A stretch of 23,429 nt of DNA from a virus, in the IMG/VR virus record IMGVR_UViG_3300044846_005683, positions 1 through 23,429 of that record; one strand, written 5' to 3'. Below, piece after piece: positions 6,706 to 14,708 of this stretch. The stretch's first letter is position 1. Every line of letters starts with the position of its first letter. A program made the position numbers and the translations under genes. Below the pieces are notes generated by a model. The model made no database searches, was not told where the DNA came from, and saw nothing but the letters and a program-made list of their open reading frames with translations.

Positions 6706-7356
6706 TTAAAATTGAACTCGTTCGCCTGCTCCCGCGTGTGGATATTTAGTATTCTTATATTGGTAATATATCAAATTTGGTTGACGATAAATGCCATTAG
6801 CTGACATAATTGAATTCCAATTATTTACATCATCAATAAAGTATGGACATTCTCGATTCCATATTTCATTTGTAGGCGTTAATACCGATAGATCATTTGA
6901 CTCTACAACGAATGTTATTGGTAAATTGTGATTCCTAGAAAATTTATATGCTTCATGGAAATGACCCGTTTCTGCTGACATATCTCCTACCCAACACCAT
7001 ACATGATTTAATTTGCCTTGCAATTTATTTGCATACGCAATACCTGTTGCAATTGATGGAATTCCTCCTACAATTGAACTACAAATAAATTTATACTTTG
7101 GCAAATTCATTACCATTGATTTACCTTTAATAATTTCTGATGTTAATAAATCTTGCGGAATACCTTTTAATAAAGCCTGATAGTGATTACGCCATGTGCA
7201 ACAAACCCAATCATTTTCTCGATCAACGTTTTGAAATACTTCTGTAATTTTTGTTTCATTGCCCGAATATAAATGTATGGGAGCTTTAATTTTCTTTTGA
7301 TTGAATAGTTTGCCTATATGCGTTTCGTATGCAATCATTTCCTCAGTTGTTACCAT
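6706..7356 (-). CDS. Thiamine-diphosphate enzyme, E1-alpha-like (PP domain)
   Basis: This 216-aa protein resembles the E1 alpha subunit of 2-oxo-acid dehydrogenases, shortened from the usual 320-400 aa. The family pattern is visible in order: TWRNHYQALLKGIP near 69-82, SIVGGIPSIATGIAYANK near 113-130, then the TPP/Mg-binding GDMSAETGHFHEAYKFS followed by LPITFVVESND, which corresponds to the GDG...N motif with Met in place of the second Gly. The protein ends PHAGAGERVQF. It overlaps the RmlB-like gene by 7 nt and sits 4 nt before the beta-like gene, so an alpha/beta complex is expected. Sulfopyruvate and phosphonopyruvate decarboxylases are also small TPP enzymes, but the sequence pattern is E1-like. 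Confidence 0.82.
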   Translation of the reverse strand: MVTTEEMIAYETHIGKLFNQKKIKAPIHLYSGNETKITEVFQNVDRENDWVCCTWRNHYQALLKGIPQDLLTSEIIKGKSMVMNLPKYKFICSSIVGGIPSIATGIAYANKLQGKLNHVWCWVGDMSAETGHFHEAYKFSRNHNLPITFVVESNDLSVLTPTNEIWNRECPYFIDDVNNWNSIMSANGIYRQPNLIYYQYKNTKYPHAGAGERVQF

Positions 7357-8300
7357 ATGAACTTTTCTTTGTAATAGTTAACAATTTGTTTTAATTCTGT
7401 ATCAAATTCTTTTTCAGGTTGCCATCCTAGATTTCTTAATTTCATATCATCTAATGCATAACGAACATCTTGTCCTTGTCGATTATATGATAGATCTATA
7501 TGATCTTCATAATTTGCATCTGGATAATATAATTTAATAACTTTTTGTATAGTATCCAAATTACTTTGTTCGAATCCGCCGCATATGTTATAGATTTCAT
7601 TTTCAACCCCAGCTTCGATAATTGCAATAACTGCATTAGCGGTATCTTGTGCATGTAGCCATGTTCTTACAGGAGTACCATTATTATGTAATGGAATTAA
7701 TTTACCTAATTTTAAATGTTTACAAGCCTTAGGTATTAATTTTTCAACATACTGACCAACGCCGTAATTATTAGTAGGTCTTACAATAACATATGGTAAA
7801 TCATAAGTTCTACCCCACGCAGTGATTAACATATCTGCTGCAGCTTTTGTTGCTGAATATGGATTTGATGGTTTTAATAAATCTGTTTCTATATGTGCTC
7901 CAGATTCAATATCACCATATACTTCATCGGTACTAAAATGTAATAGGATTGGTTTTTTTGTATGCTCACCTCTATGATTATTTATCAATTCTAATAAATT
8001 ATGTACACCATTTATATTAGAATGAACAAATTCATCACTATTAGCAATCGAATTACCAACGTGTGTTTCTGCTGCGGTATTAATTATATAATCACAATCA
8101 TATAAAAATTTCAAATCATTCAAATCGCAATGAACGAATGAAAAATTCGAATATGATTTAAATTCATCTAATAAAGTTTTATTAGCAGCATAAGTCATCT
8201 TATCAACGCCTTTTACATACCAACCTTTTTCTAAACATGTACGTGTTACATATGATCCTATAAATCCTAAACACCCCGTTACGTATACTACTTTTGTCAT
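7350..8300 (-). CDS. rmlB: Nucleotide-sugar 4,6-dehydratase, RmlB family
   Basis: Extended SDR of 316 aa from the ATG at 8300. An in-frame ATG at 8327 would overlap the upstream gene and only adds nine residues before the conserved start. Motifs: VTGCLGFIGS (7-16) for NAD, the RmlB-type catalytic triad STDEVYG (123-129), Y148SATK152, and RPTNNYGVGQYVEKLIP near 174-190, which is characteristic of dTDP-glucose 4,6-dehydratases. The enzyme forms a 4-keto-6-deoxy nucleotide sugar. It is somewhat shorter than bacterial RmlB (about 350-360 aa). No RmlA, RmlC or RmlD is in the window, so the nucleotide carried (dTDP, UDP or CDP) is not certain. Its product is a natural keto substrate for the TPP enzyme just downstream. 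Confidence 0.88.
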   Translation of the reverse strand: MTKVVYVTGCLGFIGSYVTRTCLEKGWYVKGVDKMTYAANKTLLDEFKSYSNFSFVHCDLNDLKFLYDCDYIINTAAETHVGNSIANSDEFVHSNINGVHNLLELINNHRGEHTKKPILLHFSTDEVYGDIESGAHIETDLLKPSNPYSATKAAADMLITAWGRTYDLPYVIVRPTNNYGVGQYVEKLIPKACKHLKLGKLIPLHNNGTPVRTWLHAQDTANAVIAIIEAGVENEIYNICGGFEQSNLDTIQKVIKLYYPDANYEDHIDLSYNRQGQDVRYALDDMKLRNLGWQPEKEFDTELKQIVNYYKEKFIW

Positions 8301-8302
8301 AT

Positions 8303-9130
8303 CTATAAACTTTCTAATGAAATCCAATCTTTTGGAAAATAATTGTTATTAATAAATTGTGCTTCTGGATCTGAAGGTCCTATGTAATTTTTTGGGCATA
8401 CTACAATTTTATCAACATTTTGATTTAAATACGCACCCCACCATGAAAATGTACTATTTGCTATAATGTTATGATCACACATTGTCATCATACACATATC
8501 TACGTAGTTAGAATTATGTTCACTGTAAAATACATGTTCACCTACAATATATTCTTTACACCATTCAATATCATCAGAAAATACCAAAAGTTTAAAATAA
8601 GGAAATTTTTCTAAGAAAATCGATATTGCTTCGCTATAATAATCTAATGTTAAATTTAAAGAAGATACTTGTAAATAATCTCCTCTTCGAACATGTAATG
8701 AAACAATTGGATATTGTTCATTATCTTTAATGATATCTAAATTAGATTTTGCTTGTTTGACAATATCTGATTTAAACTTAAAAATATCCAATAAATCGGA
8801 TCTATATTCATGCCAATAATGATATAGATGAAACCAACCTCGTATATCCCAATTTTGTTTTGGATCTAACGTAAATACTTCAGAATCTAATACAATATCT
8901 TTAACTGTATATACGCCGTTAACTGGATCTTGTGTACTATAGAAATGTAGTTGGTGATTTAAATCAAATGCATCGAATAATTTGACTCCGCGGAATTGAT
9001 GAACATATTCTTCAAACAAACGTATTTCGCAATTTAACTTTTGGGATACTGCATACAATCCTGCATACTGTCCCATCTGCGAACCAAATTGTGGACCTAT
9101 AGATAAATTAGTCTTTGTTATGTAACTCAT
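8303..9130 (-). CDS. GT11 alpha-1,2-fucosyltransferase-like
   Basis: This 275-aa protein has the GT11 family features. The N-terminus has a GSQMGQYAGLYAVS segment (16-29), equivalent to the family's N-Q-M-F-Q-Y motif. The donor-binding motif is H146VRRGDY152, followed by VFSDD (183-187) and ANSTFSWWGAYLN (224-236). The HxRRGD arginine binds the phosphates of GDP-fucose. Expected reaction: transfer of L-fucose to a galactose or similar residue in alpha-1,2 linkage. The donor can be supplied by the gmd/fcl genes in this island. The gene starts after a 32-nt gap containing the recurrent AT element, suggesting a fresh transcription or translation start. Confidence 0.88.
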   Translation of the reverse strand: MSYITKTNLSIGPQFGSQMGQYAGLYAVSQKLNCEIRLFEEYVHQFRGVKLFDAFDLNHQLHFYSTQDPVNGVYTVKDIVLDSEVFTLDPKQNWDIRGWFHLYHYWHEYRSDLLDIFKFKSDIVKQAKSNLDIIKDNEQYPIVSLHVRRGDYLQVSSLNLTLDYYSEAISIFLEKFPYFKLLVFSDDIEWCKEYIVGEHVFYSEHNSNYVDMCMMTMCDHNIIANSTFSWWGAYLNQNVDKIVVCPKNYIGPSDPEAQFINNNYFPKDWISLESL

Positions 9131-9141
9131 TTAAATAACTC

Positions 9142-9156
9142 TTTTATAATAAATAT
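9142..9156 (-). promoter_or_regulatory. AT-rich intergenic element, copy B
   Basis: The minus-strand sequence ATATTTATTATAAAA is identical over 15 nt to copy A at 875-889. It lies 11 nt before the ATG of the GT11 gene in one of the few non-coding gaps of the island. It is a candidate internal promoter or unstructured leader. Confidence 0.25.
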
Positions 9157-9162
9157 TATGAA

Positions 9163-10023
9163 TTATTTTTTAGAACCATAATGATCAACTAACTTTTGTA
9201 CAATATCATTAATTGAATATTTGCATTGATATCCGAAATTTGTTAGTTTCGTAGTATCTAAATATGAATTTTTAACTTGAACTACATTGTGAAAATGCGT
9301 AGGTTCAATTTCTATGATATTTGAGTTTGAATTAGCAAGTTTGATGGCTTTTTTGATAATATTCAAAAACAAGTATGGTTTTCCACTTCCTATATTGATA
9401 ATTTCATTTACTGGTGCTTTCATTATACAATGTTTCATTGCACTTGCAACATCGTCAACGTATACGTAATCGCGAAGTACATTTCCGCCATAGTATAAAT
9501 GTACATCTCGATCTTCAACAATTTCTTTAATCAAAAACTGTAATGCATTTTTCTTTTTAGAAATTTTAGAATCGCCTTCGCCTAATACATTAGCTAATCG
9601 AAAGATACGATATTTGATGCCATATGTATTACAAAAACTAATAATTAACTGTTCCGCACATCTTTTTGTTATAGAATAGAACCCAGTTGGATTACAAGCT
9701 AAATCATCTTCGCGAAATGGTGTCTTATCATTTTGACCATATACGAACCACGAACTAACAAAATTAAACGTTGCATTAGGACGCGTTTTAAGGTGTTCTA
9801 ACACATTTAACAGTACTGTTAAGTTTGTGTCTACATCGATATGTAAATCCGTATGTATGTTGTAATTATCTATTGTACTAATGAAATACAATATGTTATC
9901 TGTTTGTGCTTTATAATCATCTCGATCATTAACTACTATTTGATCATTAAACATTTCACAAAAGCGACTACCAATAAATCCATGGCCGCCAAATACATTA
10001 ATTTTTTCCATATTATATTTCAT
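9163..10023 (-). CDS. NAD-dependent epimerase/dehydratase (extended SDR)
   Basis: This 286-aa SDR has the NAD motif GGHGFIGSRF (12-21), the Ser region FVSSWFVYG and the catalytic Tyr-x3-Lys YSITK followed by RCAEQ. Mid-protein features NVLGEGD, VLRDYVYVDDVA and INIGSG are usual for nucleotide-sugar epimerases and 4-reductases. The substrate is not known. A second in-frame ATG at 10011 (starting MEKINVFGG) lies 1 nt after the upstream stop and is equally plausible, giving 282 aa. Neither has a clear ribosome binding site. It sits between the DUF5672 pair and the GT11 gene. It could interconvert a 4-keto sugar made by the RmlB-type or Gmd enzyme. Confidence 0.85.
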   Translation of the reverse strand: MKYNMEKINVFGGHGFIGSRFCEMFNDQIVVNDRDDYKAQTDNILYFISTIDNYNIHTDLHIDVDTNLTVLLNVLEHLKTRPNATFNFVSSWFVYGQNDKTPFREDDLACNPTGFYSITKRCAEQLIISFCNTYGIKYRIFRLANVLGEGDSKISKKKNALQFLIKEIVEDRDVHLYYGGNVLRDYVYVDDVASAMKHCIMKAPVNEIINIGSGKPYLFLNIIKKAIKLANSNSNIIEIEPTHFHNVVQVKNSYLDTTKLTNFGYQCKYSINDIVQKLVDHYGSKK

Positions 10024-10654
10024 TTAATAAATTTATCATTGATTGAGTTGATGGATGACGTTTACCGTGAAACCCAAATGTTTGTGTTAAATCAAAAGGA
10101 CATTCTGATATTACAGATTCTAAAGAAAATTTCATTGCGACATGTACCGGAGCAAATGTAAATCCTTGTTTTCGTAAATACTTATTATGAGTTACTCCTA
10201 TTGTCCAATCATCATGGCCTGGTTCTGCCTTGATAGTTTTGCAAAAATCTATTAATTTTTTACTTCTAATACAAAAACCACCGTTGCCAACCCGTCCATC
10301 TGTTTGTTCAATAGGTCCAGCCCATGGAGCTCCAATATAATCATAGTTTAAAAATTCATCTGACCATAAATGGGGATTAGTAACAAATCCATCATCATGG
10401 ATCATCATAGTAAAATCGCCATCGACATATTCACTTAAATTGTTCATTACAAAATCGCTATAATGTTCTCGTCCATGGAATTCTGGAATTTGTATGAATT
10501 CGATATCATCAGGCAAGTTACTAGGAATCCTATTAGATAATATCTTTTTGTTTTTGAAATTAATTTCTTTAGAACTATATTGCAATGCACGTACAGACAT
10601 TTCTGGCGCATGGGTGTTTATTGACAATAATGTTACATTCGATAGATCAATCAT
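10013..10654 (-). CDS. DUF5672 glycosyltransferase-like protein, copy 2
   Basis: This 213-aa protein has the DUF5672 pattern: a GT-A-like acidic motif MIHDDGF (84-90), YDYIGAPW (104-111), RVGNGGFCIRSKK (121-133), then a second acidic site GHDDWT, and FGFHGK near the C-terminus. Proteins of this type occur in glycan clusters and are thought to be glycosyltransferases, though the reaction is not established. It is a paralog of the neighbouring 10647-11288 gene: same length, same motif order, overlapping it by 8 nt. This copy has His-Asp-Asp where the other has His-Ala-Asp. Confidence 0.8.
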   Translation of the reverse strand: MIDLSNVTLLSINTHAPEMSVRALQYSSKEINFKNKKILSNRIPSNLPDDIEFIQIPEFHGREHYSDFVMNNLSEYVDGDFTMMIHDDGFVTNPHLWSDEFLNYDYIGAPWAGPIEQTDGRVGNGGFCIRSKKLIDFCKTIKAEPGHDDWTIGVTHNKYLRKQGFTFAPVHVAMKFSLESVISECPFDLTQTFGFHGKRHPSTQSMINLLNEI

Positions 10655-11288
10655 AATTCTCTAATAGTTTAATTTTATTTAATGCTTGTTCGTGTAGCTT
10701 TCCATGGAATCCGAATGTATTTTTTAAATCATATTCGCATTCTGGTACTGCGTGTTCTAATGAAAACTTTGCTGCTACTTCTATTGGTGCATATCTACAT
10801 CCGTGATATGTAAAATAATCAAAATATGTATTTGTTACTAAAACATCATTATGAGCATTGGTATTTGGTAATGTTTGTTCAATATTCATAAACTTTTTAC
10901 TTTTCAATACAAACCCGCCATTTCCTACTCGATTTTTACTACACCAATCTAATGCCGGCCATGGAGCTCCAATATAATCATATTTTAAGAATTCTGTTTG
11001 CCATTTGTCTGCATTAATAACAAAACCATCTGCGTGTATTGATAACATGAATTCGTTGTCAATATATTTTGGCAATTCATTTAAATGAAACCAATTCATT
11101 GTTTGATGTGTTTGTTTTGGTATTTCTATGAATTCAATATTATCTGTTATATTGTTTGGTTTATAATGTGCAAATAATTTAATTGAACCAAATTCGATAT
11201 CTTTGGAACTATATAATAATGCACGTACCGAATTTTCTGGATCGACGCAATTAACTGATATTAAATCTATATTATGTAATTTAATCAT
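10647..11288 (-). CDS. DUF5672 glycosyltransferase-like protein, copy 1
   Basis: This 213-aa protein is paralogous to the next gene. The shared landmarks are SVRAL-x-YSSK (20-29), SIHADGF (83-89), YDYIGAPWP (103-111), RVGNGGFVLKSKK (120-132), then AxKFSLE and FGFHGK near the end. It has HAD in the presumed metal site. The ATG overlaps the stop of the upstream GT-A-like gene by 4 nt. The two copies probably add two similar residues or recognise two related acceptors; this is inference from the duplication. Confidence 0.8.
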   Translation of the reverse strand: MIKLHNIDLISVNCVDPENSVRALLYSSKDIEFGSIKLFAHYKPNNITDNIEFIEIPKQTHQTMNWFHLNELPKYIDNEFMLSIHADGFVINADKWQTEFLKYDYIGAPWPALDWCSKNRVGNGGFVLKSKKFMNIEQTLPNTNAHNDVLVTNTYFDYFTYHGCRYAPIEVAAKFSLEHAVPECEYDLKNTFGFHGKLHEQALNKIKLLENYD

Positions 11289-12256
11289 AACGTATTAAAT
11301 AATTTTGTTAAGTAATGCATTTCTATTTGATGTTGATTTTTTGTACAACCATATGCCATATGTATTCCATAACAATTTCGAACATATATTGGAGATTTTC
11401 CTAACTCATTTGCAAACAATGTTAATTGTCCTTCATCCCAATGATCAAAAAATAATTTTTGTGCATCTAAATAAAATTTTGTTTTTGCAATGAATATATT
11501 ATTACAAAAATATGGTGTTATATATTGATCTAAATAATATTCATGTTTATCTAATATTAAATTTTTATTTTGAATTGCATGATTTGCAATAAACATATTA
11601 TAATCATAAGAAAATCTGCCTGGGTGTACTCCTTTAACTATTGAATAAAACCAAGGAACATTTCTATTAAGTGTAGGATTCGATGATTGTATAACTTCCC
11701 AATATTGATCGCCATTCCAAGAATCTAATTTACTAATATAATTATATACTAATTCATAATTACATCCAAATATATTAGGATCTATATTATCTCTAATAAA
11801 CATTTCATTAACTAATTTCGTTTCTGATTCAGTTAAAAAATCTTTAATAAATAATTCAATAGATGGCATTCCGTTTGATAATGTCGGGGCTAATACTGAT
11901 ATGTTTGGATTATTTAATATATTAACGTTTTCAATCATATAGTCCCAGATATATCTGTTTATAAATACATCATCATCCCATTTACAAATATATTCAGTTT
12001 GTGTTTGTTGAGCGATTGCCATTTTATGTACATAATCATCAGAATCTAGTAATGCTAAAGAAACTTCAATACCCGATTCTAATACCGGCGTTAGTATTTT
12101 ATTAAATGTTGTTTCATTTAACACATTACAACATACAATTAAATGTATTTTATCTCTATTTTGTATTTTGATATTAGCTAATTCATTTAGAGCGGCCCTT
12201 ACTAATGGGATTCTATATTGATTTGTTGAACTATTGAATAAATGTATTTGTATCAT
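11285..12256 (-). CDS. GT-A-like glycosyltransferase, family uncertain
   Basis: This 323-aa protein has a GT-A-like N-terminal half ending in CKWDDDVFIN (91-100). Its D94-D95-D96 should bind the metal and the nucleotide sugar, preceded by an HKMAIAQQTQTEYI helix as in GT2 enzymes. The second half is aromatic-rich, with many Asn and Tyr residues, and no known domain is visible. A late HWDEGQLTLFANELGK segment may form part of the acceptor site. It overlaps both neighbours by 4 nt (ATGA) and must be co-translated with them. The function as a glycosyltransferase is likely, but the donor and linkage are unknown. Confidence 0.72.
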   Translation of the reverse strand: MIQIHLFNSSTNQYRIPLVRAALNELANIKIQNRDKIHLIVCCNVLNETTFNKILTPVLESGIEVSLALLDSDDYVHKMAIAQQTQTEYICKWDDDVFINRYIWDYMIENVNILNNPNISVLAPTLSNGMPSIELFIKDFLTESETKLVNEMFIRDNIDPNIFGCNYELVYNYISKLDSWNGDQYWEVIQSSNPTLNRNVPWFYSIVKGVHPGRFSYDYNMFIANHAIQNKNLILDKHEYYLDQYITPYFCNNIFIAKTKFYLDAQKLFFDHWDEGQLTLFANELGKSPIYVRNCYGIHMAYGCTKNQHQIEMHYLTKLFNTL

Positions 12257-13032
12257 AATAACTTATATGGTATTTCTAAATTTAATGCTCGCGCGAAATA
12301 GTTTACATTGGAATTGGTGCAACATAATAACATATTAGTTTTAGCTAATAAGTATGCTTCGATAATTACATCTTCTCCAACATAATATTTACTACATTGC
12401 ATTGAGTTATGATAATGTAATGGTGAATCTGAAGTACTTCTAAATGTAACATCATATTCTATAACTTTATCGCCGAATGCTTGTTTTATATAATCAACAC
12501 GATATTGTTCATCAGATGCAATAAACAGATAATCATAATCATCGATATACATTGAAATTTTGTCAACATAATATTGCATATCTTGTTTATCTGGATGATC
12601 TGTTCCTCTACAATGTATCCCTAATATACGTTTATTTTCAAAATTTGATTTATAAAAATCATCTATCTTTTGTTGAACGTGTGGTAACAATTCAACATGT
12701 TTTTGAATTATGTTGTGATATTCAATTCTACGTTGGGCATAAACTTCCGGTGTTAAATAGATATCTCGGAACTCACTCCATTCATCATGTAATAATCCAA
12801 CTTCAGAACTTATGCTTGTTGGCATTGTATTGATATGAGGTTGTTTAAAATAATAATCCCAAACATTATCAATACCTTGTTGTTTATACATTTCTTCATC
12901 AAAATAACATGATTCTTTTCCAAACCAAATATAATATTCGTCATCGGGATAATGATACATTGCTCTAATAGTTTGCCATATAAATGCAAACATTCCTGAG
13001 TTGTGTTGTGTGGGGTGTAATAATCTATACAT
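12253..13032 (-). CDS. NodZ/POFUT-like (GT23-type) fucosyltransferase
   Basis: This 259-aa GT-B-type protein has the donor motif GIHCRGTDH (138-146), matching the H-x-R-x-T-D signature of alpha-1,6-fucosyltransferases (NodZ, FUT8) and protein O-fucosyltransferases. IASDEQ (171-176) and GEDVIIEAYLLAKTNMLLCC (219-238) follow, corresponding to the late conserved motifs with the Ser/Thr-Asp pair. The conserved Arg142 would contact GDP-fucose. It is shorter than NodZ (about 320 aa). It should transfer L-fucose from GDP, but a different deoxyhexose is possible. It begins after a gap containing the AT-rich element and is followed with a 4-nt overlap by the GT-A-like gene. Confidence 0.8.
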   Translation of the reverse strand: MYRLLHPTQHNSGMFAFIWQTIRAMYHYPDDEYYIWFGKESCYFDEEMYKQQGIDNVWDYYFKQPHINTMPTSISSEVGLLHDEWSEFRDIYLTPEVYAQRRIEYHNIIQKHVELLPHVQQKIDDFYKSNFENKRILGIHCRGTDHPDKQDMQYYVDKISMYIDDYDYLFIASDEQYRVDYIKQAFGDKVIEYDVTFRSTSDSPLHYHNSMQCSKYYVGEDVIIEAYLLAKTNMLLCCTNSNVNYFARALNLEIPYKLL

Positions 13033-13039
13033 GTTTATT

Positions 13040-13054
13040 TAATATAATAAATTT
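13040..13054 (-). promoter_or_regulatory. AT-rich intergenic element, degenerate copy
   Basis: The minus-strand sequence AAATTTATTATATTA matches the recurrent element at 12 of 15 positions and lies 7 nt before the ATG of the NodZ-like gene. It occupies most of the 32-nt gap after the GT2-GT10 fusion gene. Confidence 0.2.
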
Positions 13055-13064
13055 TTCTTTAAAA

Positions 13065-14708
13065 TCAAATTAAATCCTTAAGGAATTTATCAAACAATTG
13101 ATCATTGTTATAAGCATATTGTTTTGCTAATTCGAAATTGCGTTGGATTGCGTCTTTTCGAGATTCATAATCAGAATCTGTTAAATTAGTAATGATATCA
13201 GTTAATTCATCAATTGTATTAAATGTAATAATACCATCCATATCAAAAAATTCTGCAATATTATCACATCCGTTGTAAATTGGAATAGTACCAGTTAGAA
13301 AACAATCTAATATTTTTTCTGTAAAATAATTATCATATTTACCATTCTCAATAGTTATCGAGAATCTATAATCTTGTAATCCTTCAATCTTACCTACAAT
13401 ATCATTAATTCCTTGACCAAAATAATCAACATTAACTTGTTTAGACATTAATGTTTGTGCACAATTGATTCTAAATTGATGACCTTTAGTCATTACTTTA
13501 TTTGATGTAATAAATGATATTAATTTTGTTTTATCATAAATTTTATATAAAGATTCATCTTGTAATAAAGGATATTCTTGTGAATGAACATTTTTATTTA
13601 AAACTGATTCATATCCACCATTTCTAAACACAGCATTGGGTAATTTCAATAATTCTGAATCAAATGTTAAAATTCTATCAAATTTATCGGCATTTTGTTT
13701 AACTGCGTCATATACTTGATTTTGTTGTAATAAATGCGGAGCTTCATGTATATCGGCAATAATTTTACCTCTGTTAATAGTTATCTCACCATTAATGAAT
13801 TTAATAATATCCATATCTTGAATCAATGTTATATCAAACTCGCCATCGGATAATCCATATGTATATGAAAACGTTTTAGGTATACTATTTCGTTCTCGGA
13901 AATCGCCAATTACATTTACTTGCGGCAATGTTTCTCCACTTAAACCTTCTTTGTAATGTTTTTTATTGCGAATCTCAAATTCATATTTACTATTATCAAC
14001 ACTTTCGCGTTCATGTGTTCGTACTTGATTAGATTTACTATGATTATATACACACGCATAAAAATCAATCAATCCAATTTTTTCTGGAGTACACATTTCT
14101 AAACATGGATATTGCATTGCTAAATCAGCTGCGTGCCAATATAATTTATTATCTAATTTAGAAACAAAATCATTCATATTGATTGCCTTGTATAAAAAGG
14201 ATCGATATGTACGTAAATGACTTGCTCGCCAATAATCTTGTCGATATAATTTATGTTGATGTATGAAATCTGGAAATGGTGTTGATTGCGGATATGGTAA
14301 TGTTGGTTCTTCATCAAACCCATTCCATGCAATAAAGCCACCGTATGTCATCCAACAATCATGCTCATTATAATATTGATTAAATTTTTCTAAGACTGTT
14401 TCATCATATAACCAATCATCACCATCTAGATGAATCATGATACTATCATCGTCAGCTAAAAATTCTTCCAATTCATGAGAATAATTATACATTGCACCTT
14501 TATTCTCAGATCTATTGATAAGTTTAAATTTAGGATTATCTCCTACTAGTTCAGTAACTCGTTCAAATGTCGTATCGGTAGATGCATCACAAAGATATAA
14601 AACTTCATAATTAGTATATGTTTGATTTAATATGCTAGCAATATTAAATTCAACCCATTCTTCATTATTGTATGAAGGTGTTACGATCCTAAATTTATTT
14701 TGTTTCAT
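13065..14708 (-). CDS. Fused GT2 glycosyltransferase and GT10 fucosyltransferase
   Basis: I place the start at the ATG at 14708, which overlaps the upstream stop as TAATG and gives 547 aa. An in-frame ATG at 14741 would add 11 residues inside the preceding gene. Residues 1 to about 240 are a GT2 domain: VTPSYNNEEW (9-18), CDASTDTT (40-47) and the metal motif HLDGDDWL (93-100). From about 290 to the end is a GT10 (alpha-1,3/1,4-fucosyltransferase) domain. Its signature RFSITIENGKYDNYFTEKIL (448-467) contains the Glu-Asn and Thr-Glu-Lys that bind GDP-fucose, followed by GTIPIYNG. One protein could therefore add a hexose and then a fucose branch, as in Lewis-type structures. Both domains keep their key residues. 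Confidence 0.88.
   Translation of the reverse strand: MKQNKFRIVTPSYNNEEWVEFNIASILNQTYTNYEVLYLCDASTDTTFERVTELVGDNPKFKLINRSENKGAMYNYSHELEEFLADDDSIMIHLDGDDWLYDETVLEKFNQYYNEHDCWMTYGGFIAWNGFDEEPTLPYPQSTPFPDFIHQHKLYRQDYWRASHLRTYRSFLYKAINMNDFVSKLDNKLYWHAADLAMQYPCLEMCTPEKIGLIDFYACVYNHSKSNQVRTHERESVDNSKYEFEIRNKKHYKEGLSGETLPQVNVIGDFRERNSIPKTFSYTYGLSDGEFDITLIQDMDIIKFINGEITINRGKIIADIHEAPHLLQQNQVYDAVKQNADKFDRILTFDSELLKLPNAVFRNGGYESVLNKNVHSQEYPLLQDESLYKIYDKTKLISFITSNKVMTKGHQFRINCAQTLMSKQVNVDYFGQGINDIVGKIEGLQDYRFSITIENGKYDNYFTEKILDCFLTGTIPIYNGCDNIAEFFDMDGIITFNTIDELTDIITNLTDSDYESRKDAIQRNFELAKQYAYNNDQLFDKFLKDLI

Noticed and set aside
8301-8327. Longer start (8327) for the RmlB-type gene
   Set aside because: It would overlap the GT11 gene and adds MDFIRKFID before the usual MTKVVYVTG start of the family; the ATG at 8300 is better placed.
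9853-10161. Plus-strand 102-aa frame across an SDR and a DUF5672 gene
   Set aside because: It is a shadow of two real, motif-bearing minus-strand genes and shows no recognisable domain.
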